Part shown: positions 47,095 through 56,467 of the stretch, piece after piece
Layout of the letters: every line of letters begins with the position of its first letter
Position numbering within the stretch: position 1 is the stretch's first letter
NCBI GenBank assembly: GCA_019264575.1
Contig: JAHUZV010000026.1
Location: 90,845 to 147,385 of the forward strand
Length of the DNA: 56,541 nucleotides
Source of the DNA: Vulcanococcus sp.
Lineage (GTDB): Bacteria; Cyanobacteriota; Cyanobacteriia; PCC-6307; Cyanobiaceae
Reading direction: 5' to 3'
Notes under the pieces: generated by a model
Databases searched by the model: none
What the model saw: only the letters and a program-made list of their open reading frames with translations
What the model was told of the DNA's origin: nothing
Program-made: the position numbers and the translations under genes

Positions 47095-48216
47095 GTGAGC
47101 ACCCCCCACAACGTCTGCATCGTGTTGGGCACGCGCCCGGAGGCCATCAAGCTGGCGCCGGTGATTCAGGCCTTCCAGGCGGCCGCTGATTTCCGCACGC
47201 GGGTGGTGCTCACCGGTCAGCACCGCGAAATGGTGGCCCAGGTGATGGAGCTGTTCGGCCTGCAGGCCGATCACGATCTGGCGTTGATGGCCCCCAAACA
47301 AACGCTCACCCACATCACTTGCGGGGCTCTTCAGGGTCTGCAGGCCGAGTTTGAGCAGCACAAGCCGGATCTGGTGCTGGTGCAGGGCGACACCACCACA
47401 GCCTTTGCCTCGGCCCTGGCTGCCTTTTATGCCCAGGTGCCGGTGGGCCACGTGGAGGCGGGCCTGCGCACCGACAACATCATGGATCCCTATCCGGAGG
47501 AGGCGAACCGGCGCCTGATCTCCCAGCTGGCTCAGCTGCACTTCGCACCCACCGAAGTGTCGGCAGCCAATTGCCGTGCTTCGGGCGTGGTGGGCGAGGT
47601 GTGCATCACCGGCAACACGGTGATCGATGCGTTGTTGCTGATGGCCGAGAAGGCACCTCCGTTTGAGCTGCCGGGGCTCGATTTCGAGAATCAACGCGTG
47701 ATCCTGGCCACGGTGCACCGCCGCGAAAACTGGGGTGATCGGCTCCAGGAGATCGGCCAGGGCTTCCTGCAGGTGCTCGAGCGTTTCCCCGATACAGCCC
47801 TGCTGCTGCCGCTGCACCGCAACCCCACCGTGCGCGAACCGCTGCAGGCGCTGCTGGGGGATCACCCGCGCACCTTCCTCACCGAACCCCTTGATTACGA
47901 CCAGCTGGTGGCCGCGATGCGCGGTTGCACCCTTCTGCTGAGCGATTCAGGCGGCCTCCAGGAGGAGGCGCCGGCCCTGGGCAAGCCGGTGCTGGTGCTC
48001 CGCCGCACCACCGAGCGGCCGGAGGCTGTGGATGCCGGCACCGCGAAATTGATCGGCACCGCCAGCGCCGACATTCTGCGGGAGGCGTCACTGCTGCTGG
48101 AGGACTCCAACGCCTACGACGCCATGGCGCGGGCCCATAACCCGTTTGGTGACGGCAAGGCCAGCGAGCGGATTGTGGAGGTGAGCCGCCGCTTCCTCAC
48201 GCAGGCCGCCGGCTGA
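47095..48216 (+). CDS. wecB: UDP-N-acetylglucosamine 2-epimerase (non-hydrolysing)
   Basis: A 373-residue GT-B fold enzyme from a GTG start. WecB landmarks are VLGTRPEAIKLAPVI, TGQHREM, VQGDTTTAFASALAAFY, HVEAGLRTDN, the catalytic EEANRRLISQLA, TVHRRENWG and SDSGGLQEEAP. It gives UDP-ManNAc for surface polysaccharides. It lies divergent from pilT with 41 bases between, and tail-to-tail with the HlyD-type gene. Confidence 0.94.
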   Translation: MSTPHNVCIVLGTRPEAIKLAPVIQAFQAAADFRTRVVLTGQHREMVAQVMELFGLQADHDLALMAPKQTLTHITCGALQGLQAEFEQHKPDLVLVQGDTTTAFASALAAFYAQVPVGHVEAGLRTDNIMDPYPEEANRRLISQLAQLHFAPTEVSAANCRASGVVGEVCITGNTVIDALLLMAEKAPPFELPGLDFENQRVILATVHRRENWGDRLQEIGQGFLQVLERFPDTALLLPLHRNPTVREPLQALLGDHPRTFLTEPLDYDQLVAAMRGCTLLLSDSGGLQEEAPALGKPVLVLRRTTERPEAVDAGTAKLIGTASADILREASLLLEDSNAYDAMARAHNPFGDGKASERIVEVSRRFLTQAAG

Positions 48217-48227
48217 GCCGCCCCGCA

Positions 48228-49397
48228 TCACTCACGCTTCTTCTTGGCCCAGGGCGGCAGATCGATGAACACGCGGGTGCCGGGTTTAAGACCTTCGAGG
48301 ATCTGAGTGTCCTTGCCACTGCTGGCACCGAGCGTCACTGCCTGGAAGGTGGGCTGATTGCCGGGGCCCACCAGCAGCACGCCGGGTTTGCCCTGCTCGG
48401 TTACCACCGCCACGGTGGGGATCACGGTGCGGGCAGCCAAGATGCCGGTGTTGAAGTCGATGTCGGCCGTCATGCCGATGCGCAGTTCCGGCGGCGGATC
48501 GATCAGCTGCAGCTTCACCTCAAACGAGGTGACGTTGTTGAGCTTTTCGGCCCGGGGTGCGATCTGGCGCACCCGAGCCGGGAAGCGGCGATCGGGGAAG
48601 GAATCCACCCGCACCGAGGCGCTCTGGCCCACTTGGATGCGGCCAATGTCGCTTTCCGGCACCTTGGCCACGGCTTCCAGCCCCTGGGCTAGTTCCACGA
48701 TCGAAGAGCTGCTGGCGCCGGCTGTTGCTGAGGCTGAGGTGGTGGGTGTGACGAAGGCGCCGGGATCGGCGAAGCGGGCTGTCACCACGCCGGTGAACGG
48801 CGCCCGCACGGTGAGGTCACCGCGCTCCATCAGCCGAGCCTCCAGCCGCTGCTGGGCCGCTTCCACCGCGGCCTTATCCACCAGGTAGCTCGACCTTGCG
48901 CTGTTGTAGTCGTCGATGCTGATGCCGCCTTGGCGAATCAGCGCTTCGCGGCGTTGCAGCTCGCTCTGGCTGCGGCTGAGCTGAGCCTTGGCGGAGCGCA
49001 CCTGGGCCCGCAGTTCATCGAGGCGGTCGGTGAGGTCGCCGCTATCCATCAGTGCCAGGGCCTGGCCGGCCCGCACGCTGTCGCCTTCCTCCACAAAGAG
49101 CTTCTCCAGCACCCCTTGGCGCTTAGGGCTCACGTTCACCTTGCGGAAGGCCTCCAGCTCACCGCTGGCGGTGATCACGCCGGGGAGGCTGCCTTGGCGA
49201 GCGAGCACGGTGTAAGTATCCAGGCTGCGCTGCTGGCTGCTGCTGCGGCGCTGGCTGAGCAGCGCACTGCCCCCTCCAATCACCAGCACGCCCGCCACCA
49301 GCCCTGCCCAGAGGCGTTTGCGTTGAAGCCAACTCGGGCCGAACCGCGCGGTGGCCGGCAGCGGCTTGCCCTCGCGGGTGGGAGGGGACTGGAGCAT
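48228..49397 (-). CDS. HlyD/DevB-type efflux periplasmic adaptor
   Basis: A 389-residue membrane-fusion protein with one N-terminal anchor (GLVAGVLVIGGGSALL), a lipoyl-like half (LFVEEGDSVRAGQALALMD), a coiled coil hairpin (about 125-195), a second lipoyl half (LTVRAPFTGVVTARFADPGAFV) and beta-barrel. It matches MacA/DevB adaptors that work with MacB/DevC-type permeases and a TolC-like channel. Neither permease nor ATPase is adjacent; an orphan MacB-type ATPase lies at 6248-6958. The two may act together, but this is inference. Confidence 0.85.
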   Translation of the reverse strand: MLQSPPTREGKPLPATARFGPSWLQRKRLWAGLVAGVLVIGGGSALLSQRRSSSQQRSLDTYTVLARQGSLPGVITASGELEAFRKVNVSPKRQGVLEKLFVEEGDSVRAGQALALMDSGDLTDRLDELRAQVRSAKAQLSRSQSELQRREALIRQGGISIDDYNSARSSYLVDKAAVEAAQQRLEARLMERGDLTVRAPFTGVVTARFADPGAFVTPTTSASATAGASSSSIVELAQGLEAVAKVPESDIGRIQVGQSASVRVDSFPDRRFPARVRQIAPRAEKLNNVTSFEVKLQLIDPPPELRIGMTADIDFNTGILAARTVIPTVAVVTEQGKPGVLLVGPGNQPTFQAVTLGASSGKDTQILEGLKPGTRVFIDLPPWAKKKRE

Positions 49398-49510
49398 TGA
49401 GGAGGGAATGGTCCTGCGCCGGCGCTCGTACCAGTCTTCCTGGTCGCACCCCTCGGTTGTGGGTTGGATCCCCGCTGGGAGGTTTGAAGGGCGGTTCGTA
49501 GATTCCCCGG

Positions 49511-50602
49511 ATGCTTAAAGCCGGAATCGTGGGGCTGCCCAATGTGGGCAAGTCGACCCTGTTCAACGCCCTCGTGGCCAATGCCCAGGCCGAGGCGGCC
49601 AACTATCCCTTCTGCACGATCGAGCCCAACTCGGGTGTGGTGGCGGTGCCAGATCCGCGGCTGCAGCAGCTCTCGGATCTGAGCTCCAGCAAGGAGATCA
49701 TCCCCACGCGGGTGGAGTTTGTGGATATCGCCGGCTTGGTGAAGGGCGCCAGCCAGGGCGAGGGCTTGGGCAATAAGTTCCTTGCCAACATCCGCGAAGT
49801 CGACGCGATCGTGCACGTGGTGCGTTGCTTCGAAAACGACGACGTGATCCACGTGAGCGGCTCGGTGGGCCCTGCCCGCGATGCCGAAGTGATCAACCTG
49901 GAGCTCGGTTTGTCGGATCTGAGCCAGGTGGAAAAGCGGCGTGAGCGCCTCAAGAAGCAGGTGCGCACCAGCAAAGAAGCCCAGGTGGAGGATGCGGCGC
50001 TCGAGCGCATCCAGGCGGTGCTCGAGCAGGGCGGCACGGCCCGCAGCGTGGAGCTCACCGATGAGGAAGCGGCGATGGTGAAACCGCTGGGGCTGCTCAC
50101 CGCCAAGCCGATCATCTACGCCACCAATGTGAGCGAAGACGATCTGGCCTCAGGCAACGCCTACTGCGAGGAAGTTGCTGCCCTGGCCAAACAGGAAGGT
50201 GCCGGCACCGTGCGCATCAGCGCCCAGGTGGAGGCTGAGCTGATCGAACTGCCGGAGGAGGAGCGCGCTGAATTTCTGTCGGGCCTTGGCGTGGAGGAAG
50301 GCGGCCTGCAAAGCCTGATCCGCGCCACCTACAGCTTGCTCGGCCTGCGCACCTACTTCACCACCGGTGAGAAGGAAACCCGCGCCTGGACGATCAAGGC
50401 CGGCATGACGGCCCCCCAGGCGGCTGGCGTGATCCACACCGACTTCGAGCGTGGCTTCATCCGCGCCCAGACCATTGGCTACAAGCAGCTGCTGGACGCG
50501 GGTTCCCTGGCCGAAGCGCGCAATAAGGGTTGGCTGCGGGCTGAAGGTAAGGAGTATGTGGTGGAAGAAGGTGATGTGATGGAGTTTCTGTTCAACGTGT
50601 AG
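49511..50602 (+). CDS. ychF: Ribosome-binding ATPase YchF
   Basis: A 363-residue Obg-like protein with P-loop [15 protein letters not shown], the switch [39 protein letters not shown] and the NVSE segment that replaces NKxD and explains ATP preference. A central coiled coil and a C-terminal TGS domain end the protein. It binds ribosomes and affects translation and stress response. It is divergent from the HlyD-type gene with 113 bases between. Confidence 0.95.
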   Translation: MLKAGIVGLPNVGKSTLFNALVANAQAEAANYPFCTIEPNSGVVAVPDPRLQQLSDLSSSKEIIPTRVEFVDIAGLVKGASQGEGLGNKFLANIREVDAIVHVVRCFENDDVIHVSGSVGPARDAEVINLELGLSDLSQVEKRRERLKKQVRTSKEAQVEDAALERIQAVLEQGGTARSVELTDEEAAMVKPLGLLTAKPIIYATNVSEDDLASGNAYCEEVAALAKQEGAGTVRISAQVEAELIELPEEERAEFLSGLGVEEGGLQSLIRATYSLLGLRTYFTTGEKETRAWTIKAGMTAPQAAGVIHTDFERGFIRAQTIGYKQLLDAGSLAEARNKGWLRAEGKEYVVEEGDVMEFLFNV

Positions 50603-50799
50603 GGCTTGGTTGCAGGCGGGTGGTTTGGGCGGGAAAGTAAATCTCTTTTCCTCATTTGCCGTTTGAATCTGCCGCCGCGCAGTCGTTCAGTGGATGGTTT
50701 TTGCGGCGCATCTGCAGCGCTCCGCCCACGAAGGACGACGGATCGATGTCGCCTTGGTGAAGGCTCGCTAGCAATGAAATGGTTCTCCTTCGCCATTCC

Positions 50800-51390
50800 A
50801 TGATCAAGATTCTTGCCGGTCTCGCGGGTGCTGCTGTTGTGTTCAGCGGCGCAGCCCAGGCCATCCCCCTCACGGCCCGCACTGTGTGTGTCAACTGCAT
50901 CGGCCCTCGCTCCGATGTGCTGAATCCTCTGGAGGGCACCAACGACACCCCTGTGCCCAACGGTCTGATCTCCAGCTCTGGCTACACCCAGGACGAACTG
51001 CAGCAGGGGCTTTCCAAGGCCTAAGCGGTTGATGTAGTGGCTGTGGCTGATTTCCTCTACAGCGAGAAGGGTGTGCAGTTCCTGCAGAACAGCATCGGCC
51101 AGAACAACTACACCCCCTACTACAGCCAGCAGAACAGCCTTCAGGCGGTGCGCAGCGCCATCATTCTCGATTCCGTGGATGGCAACCTTTCCGGTTTCGG
51201 CATGATGAACCTGCTGCCTGTGGATGAGCGGCTGCAGGGCGCGATGGATGTCTGCAACGTGGATGCGTCCAACATCCAGCGCAAAACCTCGCTGCTGAGC
51301 TGGTACGTCAACACCCCGGCCTGCATCGCTGCCTACACCCAGGTGTCTGAAGCGGCTCCCGCCGCGGCTCCTGTGCGCGGAATGTGGTGA
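50800..51390 (+). pseudogene. Secreted DUF1400-like gene split by one in-frame TAA
   Basis: Two open parts share one frame: 50800-51024 (74 codons and stop) and the continuation to 51390. The first part has a signal peptide (MIKILAGLAGAAVVFSGAAQA) and a short domain with two Cys. The TAA at 51022 lies between LQQGLSKA and AVDVVAVADFLYSEKGV. Restoring it as a sense codon (TAC or TAT would give Tyr) yields one continuous protein of 196 residues. The second part (FLYSEKGVQFLQNSIGQ, SAIILDSVDGNLSGF) resembles DUF1400, the N-terminal part of cyanobacterial alpha/beta hydrolases; a full paralogue lies at 53902. Codon use is good on both sides, so the lesion is recent, a read-through, or a sequencing error. 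Confidence 0.7.
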
Positions 51391-51393
51391 GGT

Positions 51394-51419
51394 CCTTGGG
51401 GCTCAGCTGAGCCCCAAGG
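51394..51419. terminator. Perfect 26-bp palindrome after the split gene
   Basis: Two 13-base arms (CCTTGGGGCTCAG and CTGAGCCCCAAGG) are perfectly complementary with no spacer, 4 bases after the stop of the split gene. As RNA it would form a GC-rich hairpin, but only a few T follow, so it is at best a weak or bidirectional terminator. Confidence 0.5.
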
Positions 51420-51522
51420 CTCTTGATTGCGCTGCTCGGCTCGTAGCAGGGCGGAGCAGTTGTGTTCGCCGTAAGTCGCCTGCGCTTGTTTGCCTCAAAA
51501 TGGCCGTACCCACCAGAGCCCC

Positions 51523-51699
51523 ATGACGGAGCAGCAGGCCGCCGGAGCCACCTCGCAGGACGCCACTCAGCAGCACGACTTTGAAGTGCAGAAGCAGGTG
51601 CACCAGCAGATCCGCAACGACCCCGACTACGACGACTGGGAGTACGGCACCGAGCCCCTGCCCCACGAGGCCTGGACCGCCAAGGTGAGCAAGGGCTGA
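51523..51699 (+). CDS. Small acidic conserved-type hypothetical protein
   Basis: A 58-residue protein from the ATG at 51523; the frame is open a little further upstream. It is soluble, rich in Gln at the start and in Asp/Tyr in the middle (RNDPDYDDWEYGTEPLP), ending in Lys. Tiny proteins of this sort with the DPDYDDWEYG pattern are common in picocyanobacteria, but no function is known. It lies tail-to-tail with the CDF transporter with 12 bases between. Confidence 0.65.
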   Translation: MTEQQAAGATSQDATQQHDFEVQKQVHQQIRNDPDYDDWEYGTEPLPHEAWTAKVSKG

Positions 51700-51711
51700 G
51701 AGCTTCGGCCG

Positions 51712-52608
51712 TCAGCCCGGCTCCAGCTGCAACGTGCTGTGGTCCACCCCGATGGCGGCCAGCGCGTCCTTAGCGCGGTGCAGCAGCTCCAGATCGTCCA
51801 TGCCGCTGTCGCGGCGGCACACGTGAGCGGTGAGGGCCACCTGGCTCGTGCTCAGGCTCCAGATGTGCACGTGGTGCACATCCACCACCCCCGGCAGAGC
51901 CAGCAGGGTGGAGCGCACCTGTTCCGGATGGATGTGGCTGGGAATCCCATCCAGCAGAACCACCACCGCATCGCGGATCAGCACCACCCCGGTGTAGCCC
52001 ACGGCGATGCCCACCCCGATCGCGGTGAGGGGGTCGAGCCAATGCCAGCCGGTGAGGCCCACCAGCAGGGCGCTGAGCAGCACCGCCAGCGACACCAAGG
52101 CATCGCTGATCAGATGCACCATCGCCGCGCGGCGATTGAGGTCGTGGGGATGGTCGCCGTGCCCGCTGTGGCCGAACAGGCGCGCCGATCCCAGATTCAC
52201 CGCGATGCCCGCCGCTGCGGCCCAGGCCACCGGCCCGCTCACCAGCGGTTGTGGGTTGTGCAGCCGCTGGATCGCTTCCACCACCACCACCGCTGAAGCC
52301 ATCGCCACCAGCACCCCATTGCTCAAGGCCGCCAGCTGGGTGCTGCGGCCAAAGCCGTAGGTGAAGCGTTCATTCGGCGGGCGGGTGCTCAGCCGCTCAG
52401 CGCCCCAGCCGAGCGCCAGCCCAGCCACATCGCCCAGGTTGTGCAGGGCATCGCCGATCAGCGCCAGGGAGCCGAAGCCGATGCCGATCACGATCTGCGC
52501 CAGCGATAGCGCCGTGTTCAGCAGGATGCTCCAGCGGAAAGCCGATGCCAGGCCGGCGCGGCCGATGTGCTGCTGCGGATGACGGCGACCGTGATCGTGA
52601 ACAGCCAT
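51712..52608 (-). CDS. Cation diffusion facilitator family metal transporter
   Basis: A 298-residue CDF protein of the CzcD/ZitB class. It has six helices, with metal sites visible as SLALIGDALHNLGDVAGL (HNxxD) and VHLISDALVSL (HxxxD). A His-rich loop (GHSGHGDHPHDLN) lies between helices 4 and 5, and a His-containing N-terminus (MAVHDHGRRHPQQH). The cytosolic C-terminal domain (VDVHHVHIWSLS) is conserved. It probably exports Zn2+ or Cd2+/Co2+ from the cytosol. No regulator gene is adjacent. Confidence 0.9.
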   Translation of the reverse strand: MAVHDHGRRHPQQHIGRAGLASAFRWSILLNTALSLAQIVIGIGFGSLALIGDALHNLGDVAGLALGWGAERLSTRPPNERFTYGFGRSTQLAALSNGVLVAMASAVVVVEAIQRLHNPQPLVSGPVAWAAAAGIAVNLGSARLFGHSGHGDHPHDLNRRAAMVHLISDALVSLAVLLSALLVGLTGWHWLDPLTAIGVGIAVGYTGVVLIRDAVVVLLDGIPSHIHPEQVRSTLLALPGVVDVHHVHIWSLSTSQVALTAHVCRRDSGMDDLELLHRAKDALAAIGVDHSTLQLEPG

Positions 52609-52684
52609 GGGGCCTGGCAGCACTGTCTTGATTGTGCGGGCAGCAGCGGCTGCCCGCATGTGTTCGGCATGGCCTGCCTCGGTT

Positions 52685-53899
52685 TCAGCCCTTCACGTGG
52701 GCCCGGCGGCGGATCGGCCCGATCAGCAGCAGGCACAGCCCACACACCACAGCCATCAGCAGCCAGAGCACCAGGCCGTGGCCCTGACCATCCAGCAGTA
52801 CGCCCGCCAGCAGCGGCGCCCCGAAGGCGCTGAGGGCAAAGCACTGGGAAAACAGCGCCATGGCCAGGCCGCCATGGCCTTCAGGGCTCAGCTCCACCAC
52901 CGCTTCAGTGGAGGTGGGCAGGAAGGCTGCCTGCCCGAGGGCCAGCAGCATCAGGGCCAGCACCACCAGCACGATCCCTTGATCGCTTAGGGCTGATAGG
53001 GCGAGCAGCACCGTGCCGCCGCTGAAACACACCATGCTCAGCCCCAGGCCCACCGCCACCGAGCGGCGCGCCAGGGTCTGACCCACCGGCCACTGAATCA
53101 GCAGCAGCAGGGCCAGGGGAACGCCGATCAGCAGGGCGCTGATCGCTTCCGGCTGGGCATCGCGCTCCAGCCCGCCCCGCACCAGATCCAGCGGCAGGGC
53201 GCTCTGCATCAAGGCCGGAATCGCCGTGGCTACCACCGACAGCAGCAGCATGGGCAGCAGGGCCGGCAACCATTGGCCCCAGGCCACACGCGGCACGCCG
53301 GCGCGGCCAGCCTGGAGGGCCCGCGGCAGCGGCCGCCAGAGCAGCAGAGCGGCCAGGGCCACGATCGCGGTCATATCCACCAGGTACACGCCGCGCAGGT
53401 GCCCGAGTTGCGCCAGCAGAGCCCCGGCCAGGGTTCCGCCGGCCACACCGCCCGCATCGGCTGTGCGCGAGAGCGCGTAGCCCCGCGCCGAGGCCATCGG
53501 CGGTGCGCACAGCGGCACAGCCAGCTCCACCGCGGGCCAATAGAGCCCGCCAGCCAAGCCAAGCAGCACCTGCCCGGCCACGTACCCCTGTTGGTGTTGC
53601 GCTCCCAGCAGCAAGGCGTCGCCAAGAAAGCCGCAGAGGCCGGCCAGGAGCACGGGCAGGCCGCAGGTCAGGCCGAGATCGAGCAACCAGCCGCTGGCAA
53701 AGCGGCCGAATGTGCCCGCCAGCGCCGCTACGGCCAGGCCGCTGCCCACCTGCGAAGCAGAGAAATCCGCCTGATGGAACACCATCGGGGTGAGATAGAG
53801 CACCCCCCCTGCGCCGAAACTCGCCACCAGCCGCACAGTGGCCAGCTCCCGCAGCGGCGCGGGAAACTGGTTCCACCACTGCCGGCCTGTTGACAGCAT
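52685..53899 (-). CDS. Major facilitator superfamily transporter
   Basis: A protein of 404 residues from the ATG at 53899, with 12 predicted helices. MFS features include the loop 2-3 sequence GRFASGWLLDLGLTCG and the helix 7 start. No subfamily signature could be read, so the substrate (drug, sugar or other) is unknown. Its start is about back-to-back with the DUF1400 hydrolase, whose possible TTG start at 53890 would overlap it. Confidence 0.85.
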   Translation of the reverse strand: MLSTGRQWWNQFPAPLRELATVRLVASFGAGGVLYLTPMVFHQADFSASQVGSGLAVAALAGTFGRFASGWLLDLGLTCGLPVLLAGLCGFLGDALLLGAQHQQGYVAGQVLLGLAGGLYWPAVELAVPLCAPPMASARGYALSRTADAGGVAGGTLAGALLAQLGHLRGVYLVDMTAIVALAALLLWRPLPRALQAGRAGVPRVAWGQWLPALLPMLLLSVVATAIPALMQSALPLDLVRGGLERDAQPEAISALLIGVPLALLLLIQWPVGQTLARRSVAVGLGLSMVCFSGGTVLLALSALSDQGIVLVVLALMLLALGQAAFLPTSTEAVVELSPEGHGGLAMALFSQCFALSAFGAPLLAGVLLDGQGHGLVLWLLMAVVCGLCLLLIGPIRRRAHVKG

Positions 53900-53901
53900 C
53901 T

Positions 53902-55458
53902 GTGCTCGTGCCAACCCGTCGACCGTTGCGTGCGGTGCTGCGCAGTCTGCTGGCTGGTCTGCTGTGGCTGAGCCCTGCCCGGGCGGCTGAACAGCTCGAG
54001 GTGCGGCTCGATGGCCTGCGCCTGCCGATTGATCTGGTGGCGCTGGAGGCCTGGAGCCGTTCGCCAGCCGATGTGAACAGTGATCTGCGCGCCTGGTTGG
54101 ATTTGCTCGATCCCCGTGGCCGGGAGCAGCTTCGGCGAGTCCTGCGCGCTCCCCTAGTGCAAGACCGCTCCTTTGCCCAGCAGTTTCTGGCCGGCTGGGC
54201 CGGCCAGCGGGTGCTGGAGGAGCTCGATCAGCTGATCAGCACCGAGCAGGGCAGTAGCGCCGGTCCGCTTTTGTTCCAGACCCTGCAGGAGCTGTTGGCT
54301 CGCCAGAGCCAGGTGACCACGATCGAGCTGCTGCGCGCGGTGCCCAGCCAAAACCTGGTGCTCCATCTCGATGGCGGCCTGGAGTTGGCGGCCCAGTGGC
54401 GCAATCAGATCGTGGCGCAGAGCGCGGCGCTGCAAGCGCTGCAGCAGTTGCGCCTGCGGCAGGTGTCCCAGTCGTGGTCGGCGTTGACCTCCGATTCAGG
54501 CCCTGCGCCCAGGCCGGAGCGGTTGCAGCTGCCGGTGGCCCATCGCCGCCAGCCGCTGGAGCTGCAGATCTGGCCGGGATCGCGCCAGGCCTGGGTGTTG
54601 CTCAGCCCTGGTCTGGGGGGCAGCGCCGCTCAGCTGGAGTGGTTGGCGGCGGGGCTGCAGCAGCGCGGCTGGCCCGTGTTGCTGCTGGATCATCCCGGCA
54701 GTGATGAGCGGGCGATGCGGGAGCTGCTGGAAGGGCGGCGTCCGCCACCGGGTGCTGAAACCCTCAGTGAGCGCGTGCTGGATCTGCAGGCTGTGGTGCG
54801 CGCGGTGGATCAGGGCGCGTTGCCGCGGCTGGGGGAGCAGGTGGTGCTGATGGGCCATTCCCTTGGAGGGCTGAGCAGCCTGCTGGCGGCCGGGCTGCGG
54901 CCGGAACCGGGGCTGGCCCGTCGCTGCGCGCGCGCCCTCGATGGCATCCCACTTACCAACCTGTCGCGGCTGCTGCAGTGCCAGCTGCGGGATGTGTCGC
55001 TGCCGCCGGTTCAACCCCTCGCCCAACCGCTGCAGGCGGTGGTGAGCCTCAATGGATTTGGCAGCCTGCTCTGGCCCCATCGCGGCCTGCGCGCCCTGCC
55101 CGCTCCGGTGTTGCTGGTGGGGGGCAGCCTGGATCTGATCACCCCACCGCTGGGGGAGCAGCTTCAGTTGTTCCTGCGGGAGGGCCAGCCCCAGAGCCGC
55201 TTGGTGCTGCTGGAAGGCGGCAGCCACTTCTCGCCGGTGCGTATTGATCGCCAGGAGCAGGCCCTGTTCCAGTTGGGAGAGGAGTTCGTGGGGGTGGAGC
55301 CCCATCGGGTGCAGGCCCTCACCCTGGGGCTCACCGCCGATTTCCTCAGCACCCTGCCCAAAGGAATTGCCCCCCAGCGCCGCCAGCTGGGGGGTGTGAC
55401 CGCCTACGTGCTCAACCGCCGCCAGGCGGAGAGCTGGAGCGACGCCCTCAAAAACTGA
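53902..55458 (+). CDS. DUF1400 alpha/beta hydrolase, exported
   Basis: A protein of about 518 residues from the GTG at 53902 (a TTG at 53890 is possible). It has a signal peptide (ending PARAAEQ), then a helical DUF1400 domain (about 30-170; LEVRLDGLRLPIDLVALEAW), then an alpha/beta hydrolase with nucleophile elbow GHSLGG, oxyanion region LSPGLGG, the Asp in GGSLDLITPP and His in GGSHFSP. This fusion is characteristic of cyanobacteria; a periplasmic or membrane-associated esterase or lipase is likely, with unknown substrate. The end overlaps the convergent permease by 11 bases. Confidence 0.88.
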   Translation: MLVPTRRPLRAVLRSLLAGLLWLSPARAAEQLEVRLDGLRLPIDLVALEAWSRSPADVNSDLRAWLDLLDPRGREQLRRVLRAPLVQDRSFAQQFLAGWAGQRVLEELDQLISTEQGSSAGPLLFQTLQELLARQSQVTTIELLRAVPSQNLVLHLDGGLELAAQWRNQIVAQSAALQALQQLRLRQVSQSWSALTSDSGPAPRPERLQLPVAHRRQPLELQIWPGSRQAWVLLSPGLGGSAAQLEWLAAGLQQRGWPVLLLDHPGSDERAMRELLEGRRPPPGAETLSERVLDLQAVVRAVDQGALPRLGEQVVLMGHSLGGLSSLLAAGLRPEPGLARRCARALDGIPLTNLSRLLQCQLRDVSLPPVQPLAQPLQAVVSLNGFGSLLWPHRGLRALPAPVLLVGGSLDLITPPLGEQLQLFLREGQPQSRLVLLEGGSHFSPVRIDRQEQALFQLGEEFVGVEPHRVQALTLGLTADFLSTLPKGIAPQRRQLGGVTAYVLNRRQAESWSDALKN

Positions 55459-56467
55459 CCCGCGGATCCAGCAACCCCACCAGCAGATCCACCAGCACAC
55501 TCACGGCCACCACCAGCGCCGCCACCACCACCACAATCCCCTGCACCACGGGGTAATCCCGCTGGCCAATCGCCTCCTGCAGTCGGAAGGCCACACCCGG
55601 CCAGGAATAGGTCACTTCAATCAGCAGCGCTCCACCGATCAGGGAAGCCACCGTGATGCCCGTGATCGTGAGCACCGGCAGCAAGGCGTTGGGCAGGGCG
55701 TGGCGCAGCACCACCCGCCGTTCGCTCAGGCCGCGGCTGCGGGCCGCCTCCACGTAATCGGAATCGAGGGCGCGGCGCAGGTTGAGCCGCAGGGCATTGG
55801 CAAACACGCCGCTGAGCAGCAGCCCCAGGGTTGCGGCCGGGAGCACCAGATGGCGCAGCGCCCCCCAGAACTGCTGGGTATTGCCAGCCAGCAGGCTGTC
55901 GAGCAGATAGAAGCCACTGCCAGTGGGCGGCACCAAGGTGGCCGGGAACCGGCCTCCCACCGGCAGCCAACCCAGCCACACGGCGAACACCAACTGCACC
56001 ACCATCGCCGCCCAAAAGGGAGGCAGGGCATAGGTGCCGATGCCATAGAGCCGCCCAGCCAGATCGGTTTTGCCCTCCGGCCGGGCGATGCCGCTGAACC
56101 CCACCGCGATCCCCAGCACCGCCGCGATCAACAGCGCCACAACGCCCAGCTCCAGGCTGGCGGGCAGGCTGCGGCCGATCACGGCGGTGACCGGTTCGTT
56201 GTTGGTGAGCGAGTCGCCCAGCTGGCCGTGCAGCAGATCCACCAGGTAGCGGCCGTATTGCACCAGCAAGGGCTGATCGAGCCCCAGCTGCTGGCGCAGC
56301 AGCGCCCGAGCCTCCGGCGGTGCGCGCAAACCCAGCAGGGCATCGATCGGATCTCCGGGCGCCACGCGCAGTAGCAGGAACACCAGGCTGGCGATCAGCC
56401 AGAGCATCACCGGCACCAGCGCCAGGCGGCTGGCCAAATAACGCAGCAGATGGCGACGGCGACTCAT
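55448..56467 (-). CDS. DppB/OppB-type ABC transporter permease
   Basis: A 339-residue permease of the dipeptide/oligopeptide/nickel class. It has an N-terminal helix, then the LGLDQPLLVQYGRYLVDLLHGQLGDS lead-in, and the EAA loop (EAARSRGLSERRVVLRHALPNALLPVLT). Five further helices follow. It would pair with a DppC-like permease, an ATPase pair and a binding protein. The start overlaps the end of the binding-protein gene by four bases, so the importer operon runs off the window. Confidence 0.92.
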   Translation of the reverse strand: MSRRRHLLRYLASRLALVPVMLWLIASLVFLLLRVAPGDPIDALLGLRAPPEARALLRQQLGLDQPLLVQYGRYLVDLLHGQLGDSLTNNEPVTAVIGRSLPASLELGVVALLIAAVLGIAVGFSGIARPEGKTDLAGRLYGIGTYALPPFWAAMVVQLVFAVWLGWLPVGGRFPATLVPPTGSGFYLLDSLLAGNTQQFWGALRHLVLPAATLGLLLSGVFANALRLNLRRALDSDYVEAARSRGLSERRVVLRHALPNALLPVLTITGITVASLIGGALLIEVTYSWPGVAFRLQEAIGQRDYPVVQGIVVVVAALVVAVSVLVDLLVGLLDPRVSF

